Assembly (NCBI RefSeq): GCF_004216905.1
Contig: NZ_SGXJ01000002.1
Coordinates: 124,001 to 188,000 of the forward strand
Direction of reading: 5' to 3'
Origin: Kribbella sp. VKM Ac-2569
GTDB taxonomy: Bacteria > Actinomycetota > Actinomycetes > Propionibacteriales > Kribbellaceae
Length of the DNA: 64,000 nt
Below, one piece after another: positions 35,219 to 44,004 of the stretch (within the stretch, counting starts at the first letter, position 1; each line of letters begins with the position of its first letter). The notes beneath the pieces were generated by a model. That model was not told the DNA's origin. It saw only the letters and a list, made by a program, of their open reading frames with translations, and did no database searches. The translations under genes and the position numbers were made by a program.

Positions 35219-37699
35219 GTGAGCGAGTTGAGCGAGTCGGCGATGCCAACGCTGAGCGAGCTCCTCCGCACCTTCCGCATCCGCACCGGCCTCACCCAGG
35301 CCGCTCTCGCCGAGAAGGCCGGCCTCAGCGAACAAGCCATCAGCGTCCTGGAACGCGGCACCCGCAGCCGCCCACGCATCGACACCGTCCGCTCGCTCAC
35401 CGCGGCCCTCGCCCTCACACCCACCGAGGCCGACCAGTTCCTCTCCGTTGCCCGCGGCAAGGGCAAGCAGTCCGGTGCACCGAGGAGGCCCGAGCCGTCT
35501 GCGACCGCCGACGCATCTCTGGTGCCATGGCAACTACCTCCGGCGGCACGGGACTTCACCGGCCGGGCCGCCCAGCTCGACGCCATCCTGTCCGTGCTGC
35601 GGAACTCCCACGGGACCGGACCTGTCGGCCTGGTCGCAGTCACCGGGATGGGCGGCATCGGTAAGACGACCCTTGCCGTGCACGCCGCGCACAAGCTGAC
35701 CGATAGCTACCCGGACGGCCACCTCTACCTCAATCTGCGTGGCTACGGACCAGGCGATCCGATGTCCGTCGCGGACGCTCAGCGACAACTCCTGCGTTCC
35801 CTGGGAGCGGACCCGCAACGCGTTCCCGCCGACGTGGAGGAGGCCGCCGGCCTGCTACGGTCCCGGCTCGCGGGCCGCCGGATGCTCGTGCTGCTGGACA
35901 ACGCCGCCGACGCCTCGCATGTGCTGCCGCTGCTGCCTGGGAGTTCCGGGTCGGCCGTGATCATCACCAGCCGCGGATCGTTGACGACCTTGCCGGGCGC
36001 CCGGCAGATCCATCTCGACGCCCTCTCGGAGTCGGAGTCCGTCGAGCTCCTGTCCGGAGTCGTCGGCGAGGCACGGGTTGCGGCCGAGCCGCAGGCGGCG
36101 AAGAGCCTGGCGAGCATCTCAGGTCGCCTGCCGCTCGCCGTCCGCCTGATCGGTGGCCGGCTGACGGCCAGGCCGAACTGGCCCATCCAGCACCTCGTCA
36201 CGCTCCTCGAGGACGAGGAGCGCCGACTGGACAGTTTCGGCTCGGACGCGACCGGGGTCCGCGCCAGCATCGCCAGCTCAGTGGACTTTCTCGAGCACAG
36301 CGACCGTCCGCTCGATCGCGAAGCGGCTCGATCCCTTCCCTTGCTCAGCATCCCGGACGGCTCCGACCTGGTCGTAGCCGTCGCCGCAAGCATCCTGGAG
36401 CTCCCCGCCCACCGGACCGAGGCGATCCTCGACCGCCTCGTCGACCTGAACCTGATGGAGGCAGTAGCGCCGGAACGCTACCGCTTCCACGATCTCATCC
36501 GCGCGTTCGCCCGCGAACGCAGCGACGACACTCTCGATCAGGACCAACGCGACGCCGTCCTCGAACGCGTCCTGCGTTTCTACGCCGATTTCGGCTGGGC
36601 AGTCCAGAGCAGGAGCCATCCGTCCAGCCCCCGGATCGCCATCGCTGCCACGACCTTCTCGCCGTTGCCCGCAACAACGAACCCCGAGGCGGCCACCGAC
36701 TGGCTCGACGCGGAGCAACGAAATTTGATGGATCGCTACCACCAGGCGATGGCCTCCGCACTGGCCACCGCACCGATCATTCCCGAGCTCGCCCTGGCGT
36801 TCTTCGGCTATCACGAGTCGCGGGCCCGCTGGGTGGAAATGGCCGAGATGGGCCGAGCCGCGCTCCCGATCGCGAAGAATTCCGGGCTGCACTCGATGGC
36901 TGCATGGCTCGAGCACGACAACGCGATTCCCGAGGTCGAGAACGGCAGCCTCGAAGTGGCCGCGGAGCATCTGCTCCGGGCCCTGGACATGTTCCGTGCG
37001 CTGTCGGATCGCCACGGTCAGGCTCGTTGCTGTACGTCGGCTGCTCACGTCCTCGGCAGACTCGACCGGGTCACGGAAGCGATCGAGTTGGCCAGCGAAG
37101 GCCTGACGCTCAGCCGGCAGCTCGGAGACACCACCGTAGAAGGTGTTGCGCACCTCGCGCTCGGCGGTCTCTACGACCGCAACGGAGACTATGCGCTTGC
37201 CGACGACGCGTTCCGTCAGGGCATCGCCTTGGCCGAGGCGTCCGGCGACCTGCGGTCGATCGCCAAGCGGTACCTCAACGCCGGCATCTCGCACGGCCTG
37301 GTGGGACGGGTGGACGATGCCGTCGAAGCGTGGTTGCGGAGCCTCGACGCGGCACGGCGCGCACAGAACAAGGAGATCCAGGCACAGGCATTTCAGCGCC
37401 TGGCCGCGGTTTTCGCGGGACGCGGCGAGTACTCGAAGGCTCGTGACACCGTCGAAGAAGCGATTGGTCTTATCCGCCCCTTCGGTAACCGCCTGCGCGT
37501 CGGGTATTTCACCCTCGAGCTCGGCAAGATCAGCGCCGCGGCCGGCGACTTTGCGATGGCCACGCAGCATCTCGAGACAGCGATCGACATCCTGCGCGAC
37601 ATCTCGCCGCATTTCGAGACCGCAGCGAAGGAATTACTCGAACTCGCCCGGCGCCGTCAGCCGTTCACCTACAGTTCCGACTACTCGCACATCATGTAG
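35219..37699 (+). CDS. XRE-type HTH regulator with NB-ARC ATPase and TPR repeats
   Basis: 826 residues. N-terminal helix-turn-helix (about 10-70, GLTQAALAEKAGLSEQAISVLERG), NB-ARC/STAND NTPase (P-loop TGMGGIGKTT at about 142-151, Walker B RMLVLLDNAAD, GSSGSAVIITSR), winged helix, then TPR repeats (about 540-810). STAND proteins switch by ligand-driven ATP binding and oligomerisation; many actinomycete members regulate secondary metabolism. Start is uncertain: GTG 35219, TTG 35228 (best spaced from GGAAGG) or ATG 35243 (MPTLSELLRTF). Confidence 0.88.
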   Translation: MSELSESAMPTLSELLRTFRIRTGLTQAALAEKAGLSEQAISVLERGTRSRPRIDTVRSLTAALALTPTEADQFLSVARGKGKQSGAPRRPEPSATADASLVPWQLPPAARDFTGRAAQLDAILSVLRNSHGTGPVGLVAVTGMGGIGKTTLAVHAAHKLTDSYPDGHLYLNLRGYGPGDPMSVADAQRQLLRSLGADPQRVPADVEEAAGLLRSRLAGRRMLVLLDNAADASHVLPLLPGSSGSAVIITSRGSLTTLPGARQIHLDALSESESVELLSGVVGEARVAAEPQAAKSLASISGRLPLAVRLIGGRLTARPNWPIQHLVTLLEDEERRLDSFGSDATGVRASIASSVDFLEHSDRPLDREAARSLPLLSIPDGSDLVVAVAASILELPAHRTEAILDRLVDLNLMEAVAPERYRFHDLIRAFARERSDDTLDQDQRDAVLERVLRFYADFGWAVQSRSHPSSPRIAIAATTFSPLPATTNPEAATDWLDAEQRNLMDRYHQAMASALATAPIIPELALAFFGYHESRARWVEMAEMGRAALPIAKNSGLHSMAAWLEHDNAIPEVENGSLEVAAEHLLRALDMFRALSDRHGQARCCTSAAHVLGRLDRVTEAIELASEGLTLSRQLGDTTVEGVAHLALGGLYDRNGDYALADDAFRQGIALAEASGDLRSIAKRYLNAGISHGLVGRVDDAVEAWLRSLDAARRAQNKEIQAQAFQRLAAVFAGRGEYSKARDTVEEAIGLIRPFGNRLRVGYFTLELGKISAAAGDFAMATQHLETAIDILRDISPHFETAAKELLELARRRQPFTYSSDYSHIM

Positions 37700-37713
37700 C
37701 CGGCTGGAGTCGG

Positions 37714-37992
37714 TCAATCCGTGGTGGTGATGGTGGAATCGATTTGGATTTGGGTCAGGCGGAGGAGGATTTTCTGGCGGAGGGCGTCGGGGGCGTGGTC
37801 GGAGCCGCAGGAGCGGTGGACCAGTTTCTTGACGCAGCGTTCCAGGTCGTACTCGTCGAGGCAGGGCGCGCACTCTTCGAGGTGCTGGCGGATCTCGTCG
37901 GAACTGGCGTCCGCGAGCTCGTTGTCGATGAAGACGTAAACCCGCTGGAGGATCTCTCCGCAGTCGACGTCGTGGTGCTCGCCGCAGCTCAC
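37714..37992 (-). CDS. rsrA: Mycothiol-system zinc anti-sigma factor RsrA
   Basis: 92 residues. Zinc ligands C11, H37, C41 and C44 (H-x3-C-x2-C) fall at the same positions as in Streptomyces RsrA; C3, C53 and C62 are extra. Oxidation forms a disulfide, releases zinc and frees SigR. Start overlaps the sigR stop (ATGA). Confidence 0.93.
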   Translation of the reverse strand: MSCGEHHDVDCGEILQRVYVFIDNELADASSDEIRQHLEECAPCLDEYDLERCVKKLVHRSCGSDHAPDALRQKILLRLTQIQIDSTITTTD

Positions 37993-38699
37993 GACTCCTC
38001 CTTCTCCGCAGCTTCGTCGGTGCTCGACGCGGCCGCGTCCGTGCTGTCGTCCGCCGGGATCAGGCCGCGATCCCGGGCATAATCGCCGAGCAGCTCACGC
38101 AGCTGGCGCCGGCCGCGGTGCAGCCGTGACATCACGGTGCCGACCGGTGTGCCCATGATCTCGGCGATTTCCTTGTAGGCAAAGCCCTCGACATCGGCCA
38201 GGTACACGGCCAGCCGGAAGTCCTCCGGGATGGCCTGCAGCGCCGACTTGATGTCGGAGTCGGGCAGGTGCTCGAGGGCGACCGCCTCGGCCGACTTCAG
38301 CCCACCGGGAGTGTGCGACTCGGCGGCGGTGAGCTGCCAGTCCTCGATCTCCTCGGTCGGCGACTGCGTCGGCTGACGCTGCCGTTTCCGGTATCCGTTG
38401 ATGAACGTGTTCGTCAGGATCCGGTACAGCCAGGCCTTCAGGTTGGTGCCCGGCGTGAACTGGTGGAACGAGCTGTACGCCTTCGCAAAGGTGTCCTGCA
38501 CCAGGTCCTCGGCGTCCGACGGATTACGGGTCATCCGCATCGCCGCGGCGTACATCTGGTCCAGGAAGGGCAGCGCTTCGCGCTCGAACCGCGCGGTGCG
38601 CTGCTCGGGTGTCTCAGTCGTGGTGGGAGTCGGCATCGGGATCGAGAATACCGGGGTCTTCCCAGCAGTTCGCTCCGGAGCCACTCTCGTCGCCATCAT
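37989..38699 (-). CDS. sigR: ECF sigma factor SigR (thiol-oxidative stress)
   Basis: 236 residues from ATG at 38699; the conserved core starts at about 38636 ([14 protein letters not shown]), giving 215. Sigma region 2 [20 protein letters not shown] and [20 protein letters not shown], and region 4 [28 protein letters not shown], match SigR closely. It turns on thioredoxin and mycothiol genes under disulfide stress and is held by RsrA next door. The SigR promoter predicts a start of transcription next to the ATG at 38699, which would give a longer, leaderless form, comparable to SigR' of Streptomyces coelicolor; the shorter start is an alternative. Confidence 0.9.
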   Translation of the reverse strand: MMATRVAPERTAGKTPVFSIPMPTPTTTETPEQRTARFEREALPFLDQMYAAAMRMTRNPSDAEDLVQDTFAKAYSSFHQFTPGTNLKAWLYRILTNTFINGYRKRQRQPTQSPTEEIEDWQLTAAESHTPGGLKSAEAVALEHLPDSDIKSALQAIPEDFRLAVYLADVEGFAYKEIAEIMGTPVGTVMSRLHRGRRQLRELLGDYARDRGLIPADDSTDAAASSTDEAAEKEES

Positions 38700-38708
38700 G
38701 TTCGTCAC

Positions 38709-38734
38709 AACACGCACGGCCGCGGGGGCATTCC
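38709..38734 (-). promoter_or_regulatory. SigR-type autoregulatory promoter
   Basis: Minus strand GGAAT (38734-38730), exactly 18 bases, GTT (38711-38709). This equals the known SigR consensus GGAAT-N18-GTT. The predicted transcription start falls about 8-10 bases on, at the ATG at 38699. Confidence 0.85.
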
Positions 38735-38748
38735 CCCAGTCCGTACCG

Positions 38749-39390
38749 CTATCCGGACACCTCGCGGCTCACCCATTCGAACACGGCTTCGACCAGCAGG
38801 TCGTACGTCTCCTGCTGATCCAGCTCGGCCCGCTTCGGCACCTTGAAGGAATGGTCGGCGTCCGGCACCACGGCCATCTCGGTGAGCGGCGGGAACTCCT
38901 CCGGCGTACCGAACGGATCCCGCTCCCCCTGGACGACCAGCGTCGGCAGGCCGGCCGCCTGCAGCTCGCCGACGCGCGATTTCTCCGGTTTCCCGGGCGC
39001 ATGCAGCGGAAAAGCCATCGCCAGTACGCCGGAAGCACCCAGACTGCTCGCAGTGCGGCAGGCCACCCGCGCGCCCGCGCTACGGCCGCCGATCACCAGC
39101 GGCGTACGGACCCGGAGCTGCCCGACGATCGCGATCCACGCCTCGTCCAGCACCTTCGGCGCGGGCGCCAGCTTGCGGCCGGCGCGCCGCCAGGGCTGCT
39201 CGATCAGGAACACGTTGATGTCCTGCTTCGGCAGCCGGGCGGCCAGTGCGGCCAGGTCACCCGACTCGATCCCGGCCCCGGCGCCATGCCCCAGGGCCAG
39301 CGTCGCCACCGGGCGTCGGGCGCGGTGCGCCACGATCCGGGCCTCTCCGTGCGGCGTCCCCACAATCCGTTCGTCGGTCACCCGGCCCAT
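38749..39390 (-). CDS. Alpha/beta hydrolase (KANL3/Tex30-like)
   Basis: 213 residues. Small hydrolase fold with [10 protein letters not shown] (oxyanion region), nucleophile elbow GGRSAG, the acid in [10 protein letters not shown] and the histidine in [11 protein letters not shown]. No signal peptide. Substrate unknown. It lies upstream of sigR on the same strand. Confidence 0.82.
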   Translation of the reverse strand: MGRVTDERIVGTPHGEARIVAHRARRPVATLALGHGAGAGIESGDLAALAARLPKQDINVFLIEQPWRRAGRKLAPAPKVLDEAWIAIVGQLRVRTPLVIGGRSAGARVACRTASSLGASGVLAMAFPLHAPGKPEKSRVGELQAAGLPTLVVQGERDPFGTPEEFPPLTEMAVVPDADHSFKVPKRAELDQQETYDLLVEAVFEWVSREVSG

Positions 39391-39426
39391 CCTGTCATCA
39401 CGACCGGTGAAGAGCGGGCACGAAAC

Positions 39427-40212
39427 TCAGAAGAGAGTGGTCGGGCTGTCCTGCGGGTCCTCGCCGTCGGCCGGCAGCGGATCGAGCAGATGCGGGCCGT
39501 TGTTCTTCACGGAGCTGACCGCCTTCGACACGGCGTACGCCTCGAGGCGGCCCGGTGCGGCGGGGACGAGGAGCTCGAGCAGGTCGTCGGTGTTCGAGGA
39601 CAGTGGGTCGAGCCAGGCGTCGTACCGCTCGCGCTCGACCAGGAGCGGCATCCGGTCGTGGATGCGGCCGAGGTCGTCGGTGGCCGACGTGGTCAGCACG
39701 GTGCAGGTCCAGAGCCAGGCCTCGTCCTTGTCCGGGTCCTCGACCGACTTGTCCCGCCAGATCTCGTACAGCCCGGCCATCGACAGGATGCTGCCGTCCG
39801 GCGGGTGGATGAAGTACGGCTGCTTGACCGGCTTGCCGTTGACCTTCTCCTCGGCGGTGTACCACTCGTAGTACCCGTCGGCGGGCAAGATGCAGCGGCG
39901 GGTGGCGAACGCCTTCTTGAAGGCAGGCTTCTCCGCCACCGTCTCCATCCGGGCGTTGATCAGCCGCGAGCCGATCGACGTGTCCTTGGCCCAGGACGGC
40001 ACCAGGCCCCACTTGACCGTGGTCAGCTTGCGAATCTTCTCGTCGGGCTGCTCGCGGTTCTTCCGCTCGACCACCGCGACCACCTGGTTGGTCGGCGCGA
40101 CGTTGTAGTTCTCGCCGAGCTCCTCGACCGACTCACGAACATTGCCGACCTCGATCTCGAACTCCTCGACAAGATCCGACGGAGCCCGGCTGGACGCATA
40201 TCTACCGCACAT
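39427..40212 (-). CDS. SRAP-family abasic-site DNA crosslinking protein (YedK/HMCES)
   Basis: 261 residues. Starts MCGRYA; after Met removal Cys2 becomes N-terminal and forms a thiazolidine crosslink to abasic sites in single-stranded DNA. NVAPT and GYYEWY motifs carry the conserved Asn and Glu, and HDRMPLL the His. Acts in the cytoplasm in DNA damage tolerance. Confidence 0.93.
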   Translation of the reverse strand: MCGRYASSRAPSDLVEEFEIEVGNVRESVEELGENYNVAPTNQVVAVVERKNREQPDEKIRKLTTVKWGLVPSWAKDTSIGSRLINARMETVAEKPAFKKAFATRRCILPADGYYEWYTAEEKVNGKPVKQPYFIHPPDGSILSMAGLYEIWRDKSVEDPDKDEAWLWTCTVLTTSATDDLGRIHDRMPLLVERERYDAWLDPLSSNTDDLLELLVPAAPGRLEAYAVSKAVSSVKNNGPHLLDPLPADGEDPQDSPTTLF

Positions 40213-40247
40213 GACAACAGCCTAGACACGAGCAGGGACAAACCAGC

Positions 40248-40287
40248 GACGGCGGATCGCCCACCCCGTGTTAGGCGATCCACCGTC
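40248..40287 (-). terminator. Hairpin between the GGDEF-like gene and the SRAP gene
   Basis: GACGGCGGATCGCC (40248-40261) and GGCGATCCACCGTC (40274-40287); the single mismatch becomes a U-G pair on the minus strand. It lies 48 bp past the stop of the gene at 40335, and so ends that transcript before the SRAP gene. Confidence 0.65.
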
Positions 40288-40334
40288 GGCCTGGTGCGCC
40301 CGGGCGCCCCCCTGTTGGCGTCCGGACGCAGGTC

Positions 40335-41162
40335 TCAGGTTCTGGCCAGCTCGTCGAGCAACCTCCCGGCCATCTCGTCGCTACCGGGCAGTCCCTCGAT
40401 CCAGATCCGGGCCAGCTGGGGTACGTCGGTGTCCAGCCGCCACTGGGTGATCAGGGCTCGTACCGTCGCGACCTGCTCCGGCAGGTTCGGCTCGCGGCCG
40501 ACGAGCGCCGCCGCGCGGCGTGAGCCGACGCGGCCCAGTACGTCACCGCCGCAGAAGACGATCCGCAGGCACTCCGCGACGTCGACGAGGGTGAGCTCGC
40601 GGTCGAACGGCGACGTACCCGGGGGATGGAGCGGCTCGACAACCACCAGTGCGTGGGTTTGCGGTACGGAAGTTCCACGGAGTTCCGCCTCTCGGTAGAG
40701 CTCGCCGAGCCGGGACCGCAGGTGCGCCAGGCTGGACAGCCCGGTCAGCGGGTCCTCGCAGGACAGCGAGTGCAGGTAGACCAGGGACGCCTCGGCCCAG
40801 CTGGAACTGAGTGCGCGTACCGCGGCGAAAGCCGGCTCGCCCCCGGCGATCGAGCGGTACAGCGCACTCAGCCCATCAAGTGCCTCCACCAGCGAGATTC
40901 CGTCGGCCGCCAGGCGGCGTCCGGTCTCGTCCGATGCAGGCACGACATCGGCACCGTCGCGTAGCGCCTCGGCAATCGCGAGATAGGCGCTGTGGTCGGT
41001 ACCAGCTGTGCCGTGCGGCTCCCTCCGGCCGCGCGGTTGCTCTGTTGGATCCTGGGGAGGGGACGACACTTCCGGCCGGGTCCGGGCGGGCGACCCCGCC
41101 AGGTTCAGGGACTTGGCCGGACGCAGGTCGAACCGTCTGCGGATGTCCGCGAACAGCGACAT
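40335..41162 (-). CDS. Degenerate GGDEF-domain protein
   Basis: 275 residues, cytosolic. A Pro-rich segment (30-55), a helical region, then DPLTGLSSLAHLRSRL (about 139-154), the standard opening of GGDEF domains. The active motif is lost: GRVGSRRAAALV stands where RxGGDEF is expected. It should not make c-di-GMP but may bind nucleotide or a partner. Confidence 0.75.
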   Translation of the reverse strand: MSLFADIRRRFDLRPAKSLNLAGSPARTRPEVSSPPQDPTEQPRGRREPHGTAGTDHSAYLAIAEALRDGADVVPASDETGRRLAADGISLVEALDGLSALYRSIAGGEPAFAAVRALSSSWAEASLVYLHSLSCEDPLTGLSSLAHLRSRLGELYREAELRGTSVPQTHALVVVEPLHPPGTSPFDRELTLVDVAECLRIVFCGGDVLGRVGSRRAAALVGREPNLPEQVATVRALITQWRLDTDVPQLARIWIEGLPGSDEMAGRLLDELART

Positions 41163-41434
41163 GGCCCTCCTCGAATAGCCCCGTCAGTCTCCCGACCGGT
41201 CGGCCGGAAGCGTCGTACGCCGAAGAGACAGGCGGATCGTGAGTTCATGACGCGGATTCGCAGAACTTTTTTCGGCCGTAACTTCGGGGCTGGCGTTCTC
41301 GTAAGGAAAGGAGCACAGTTCCGCGTCAGGAAAGGTGCGCTCGACCGTCCTATCTGGGAGCCTTGTTCCCGGCAGCACGTGACGGTTAGTCACAAAGCTG
41401 CACACAGAGTTGCCAGAGCCCACGGGGGAGATGG

Positions 41435-43756
41435 ATGGAGACGCCGGACGGCCAGCCCGATCCGCTGAGCGACGCCGAGTTGATCGCGCGCGTTCGCAAC
41501 GGCGACCTGGAGGCGTACGGCGAGCTGTACGCGCGCCACCACCACGCCGCCGAGCGGATGGCCCGCCAACTGGTCCCGGCCAACGACGCCGACGACCTCG
41601 CCAGCGACGCGTTCGCGAAGGTCCTGGATGCACTCCGGGCGGGCGGCGGTCCCGACGTCTCTTTCCGCGCCTATCTGCTGACGACCGTACGGCGGGTGCA
41701 CGTCGACCGGATCCGCTCCGGGAAGAAGGTGCAGACCACCGACGACATCGCGTCGTACGAGCGGGAACCGGAGACCTTCGACGACCCGACCGTCACCGGC
41801 TTCGAGAGCGGCGCGGCGGCGAAGGCGTTCGCCAGCCTGCCGGAACGCTGGCAGGCGGTGCTCTGGCACACCGAGGTCGAGGGTGAGAAGCCGGCCGCGA
41901 TCGCTCCCCTTCTCGGTCTGACCGCGAACGGCGTGTCCGCGCTCGCCTACCGGGCCCGCGAGGGCCTGCGCCAGGCGTACTTGCAGCAGCACCTGGCCGA
42001 CGTCGCCGGGGACCGTTGCCGCTGGACGACCGAGCGCCTCGGCGCCTACGTCCGCGGCGGCCTGACCAAGCGCGAGAACCGGAACGTCCGCGAGCACATG
42101 GACGACTGCGCGAAGTGCACCGCGGTCTACCTCGAGCTCGTCGAGGTCAACAGCGCGCTGCCGGCGCTGCTCGCCCCGGCCCTGCTGGGCACCGCGGGCA
42201 TCGGCTACCTGGCCGCCGCTTCGGGCGCCAAGGTCGGCCTGGTCGGCTTCTTCGTCACCGGCTGGAAGAAGGTCACCGAGAACAGCACGCGGTCCGCGGT
42301 CGGCGCCGGCACGGTCGTCGTGGTCGCGGTCGCCGCCGTACTCGCCGCGCTGGCGCTGACCGGCAACGACACTCCCCCGGCCGCGATCAACCAGCCGCAG
42401 CCGACGCAACAGCCGACCCAGCCGCCCGCGCAGAAGCCGACCGTGCCGCCGGTCAAGCCTCCGGTGAAACCGCCGTCGGCCAAGCCTCCGGCATCCAACC
42501 CGACGCAGGCTCCGACGAGCGCACCGACGACGGCCCCGACCACGACCGAGCCGACCACCGCGCCGACGCAGCCCAGTGTCACGCCGACGCCGACGGTCCC
42601 GACGCCGCCTCCGACTACGCCGACGCCGCCGAAGCCGACCCCGACCACTCCGGTGCTCGACGAGGGCCTGGTGACGATCAGCATCCCGCAGGGCGGCGGC
42701 AGCGCGGTCCTCGACGAGACCCCGGCGCCGCAGCCCCGGTCGGCGCAGGCCTCGGCCGGCACCGCCGGCGTGCGGTTCGTGATCACGATCAAGACGCCGG
42801 CCGGGAACGCGAATCCGGTGGTGATCGGGCTCAAGTACGGCGCCGAGCTCGACTGGCCGCTGAAGTCCAACCCGGCGGGCTGGACCTGCACCCAGGCGTC
42901 CGGCTCGTGTACGGCGAGCGACCCCGCGAACCCGAAACCGCTGGCGGTCACGTTCGACTCCCCGACCGGCGGCTCGACCGCCGATCGCACCTTCACCGTC
43001 TCGGCGAAGACCGGCCGGCTGTACGACGACGACTCGGCGACCGTGAACGCGAAGCCGACCACCGACGAGAACCTGCTGAAGATCCTCGACGGTAAGGCCG
43101 ACCCGGACGTCCACCACCGGATCCTGACCGTTGCCCCGCGCACCAACCGCAAGAGCGTCACGCTGAAGCTCATGTACGGCGAGGCGCTCGAGTGGCCGAT
43201 CGCAGCGAGCCCGGCCGGCTGGAAGTGCACCCGATCGACCAAGACGTGTACGGCGACCAACCCGGACAAGCCCGCTCCGCTGGCGGCGGACTTCGACGTA
43301 CCGGACAAGTCGTCGGATGCGGCGCGGACGTTCACCGTGGCGGCGACCGCGGACCTGGTCAGCGACACCGACTCCGATGTGCTGCCTGCGCTCCAGCAGG
43401 ACGAGTCGTTGCTGCAGATCCTCACGCCGACGCCGCACACCGACCCGAACCCGTTCGTCTACAACCGGTTCCTGAAGGTCAACGGCGCACAGGGCCGGAC
43501 GGTGACTCTCGACATCTCGTGGGGACGCAACCTGATCTTCCTGCCGTCGTTCGACGTGGGCTGGACCTGCGAGCGGGCCAGCGACATCCGCCGCGCGACC
43601 TGTACGACGAAGAACTACAAGAAGCCGCTGAACTCCGAGTGGAACGCCTGGCTGCCCGGCAACAGCTCCAGCAACGCCATCACCGTCCACGCGCGGGTAG
43701 GCGGCCGCGAAGACACCGACACCGCCCAGATCCCGCCGTCGACGTACCGGCGGTGA
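41435..43756 (+). CDS. ECF sigma factor fused to zinc anti-sigma domain, TM helix and ectodomain
   Basis: 773 residues. Order: sigma region 2 (14-95), region 4 (130-185), zinc anti-sigma-like domain (195-240, H221-x3-C225-x2-C228), hydrophobic region (245-275) and clear TM helix (287-309), Pro/Thr-rich stalk (312-406), then an outer domain (410-773) with three similar units, each bearing a W-x-C...C pattern (W483, C485, C492; W596, C598, C605; W710, C712, C723). GGGGGAG lies before ATG at 41435. A tentative ECF-like promoter AAC-N17-CGTAA lies at 41280-41304. Release of the sigma part would need proteolysis or another trigger; mechanism unknown. Confidence 0.85.
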   Translation: METPDGQPDPLSDAELIARVRNGDLEAYGELYARHHHAAERMARQLVPANDADDLASDAFAKVLDALRAGGGPDVSFRAYLLTTVRRVHVDRIRSGKKVQTTDDIASYEREPETFDDPTVTGFESGAAAKAFASLPERWQAVLWHTEVEGEKPAAIAPLLGLTANGVSALAYRAREGLRQAYLQQHLADVAGDRCRWTTERLGAYVRGGLTKRENRNVREHMDDCAKCTAVYLELVEVNSALPALLAPALLGTAGIGYLAAASGAKVGLVGFFVTGWKKVTENSTRSAVGAGTVVVVAVAAVLAALALTGNDTPPAAINQPQPTQQPTQPPAQKPTVPPVKPPVKPPSAKPPASNPTQAPTSAPTTAPTTTEPTTAPTQPSVTPTPTVPTPPPTTPTPPKPTPTTPVLDEGLVTISIPQGGGSAVLDETPAPQPRSAQASAGTAGVRFVITIKTPAGNANPVVIGLKYGAELDWPLKSNPAGWTCTQASGSCTASDPANPKPLAVTFDSPTGGSTADRTFTVSAKTGRLYDDDSATVNAKPTTDENLLKILDGKADPDVHHRILTVAPRTNRKSVTLKLMYGEALEWPIAASPAGWKCTRSTKTCTATNPDKPAPLAADFDVPDKSSDAARTFTVAATADLVSDTDSDVLPALQQDESLLQILTPTPHTDPNPFVYNRFLKVNGAQGRTVTLDISWGRNLIFLPSFDVGWTCERASDIRRATCTTKNYKKPLNSEWNAWLPGNSSSNAITVHARVGGREDTDTAQIPPSTYRR

Positions 43757-43796
43757 AATCGAGTTGCCGGGTCGCCTATCCTGGTGGTGTTCGCGT

Positions 43797-43999
43797 TGAG
43801 GGAACCGAGTAACGCCGTACGCCACGTCAGAGAGAGTCGCCGGTAGCTGGGAAGGCGATGCGTGGAGCGGTCGTGAAGACACTCCTGAGCGACTGTTGTG
43901 CAAGAGGCCGGGCCGTTGTGGCTCGGTGAAGGTGTGGTGGCACCGCGAGATTCCCCTTCGCCCACACCTCCGGGGTTCGAGAACAACCTGGAGGTGAAA
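43797..43999 (+). promoter_or_regulatory. Translational T-box riboswitch (tRNA-Asp) upstream of aspS
   Basis: Stem I from about 43803: GAGT (43807-43810) pairs with ACTC (43881-43884), with the specifier GAC (43878-43880) after GAA. Distal stem GTCGCC/GGCGAT (about 43836-43860) bears the GGTAGCTGGGAA loop. The T-box core TGGTGGCACCGCG (43935-43947) has bulge TGGC, complementary to tRNA GCCA (discriminator G). Antisequestrator GGTGTGG (43931-43937) pairs CCACACC (43962-43968); the competing sequestrator CACCTCC (43965-43971) pairs the Shine-Dalgarno GGAGGTG (43990-43996). A likely -10 box TATCCT is at 43777-43782. Confidence 0.87.
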
Positions 44000-44004
44000 A
44001 CAGC

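Noticed and set aside
41247..41468. Possible small basic protein ahead of the sigma fusion gene
   Set aside because: No good Shine-Dalgarno, overlaps the sigma start out of frame, and has no recognised relative.
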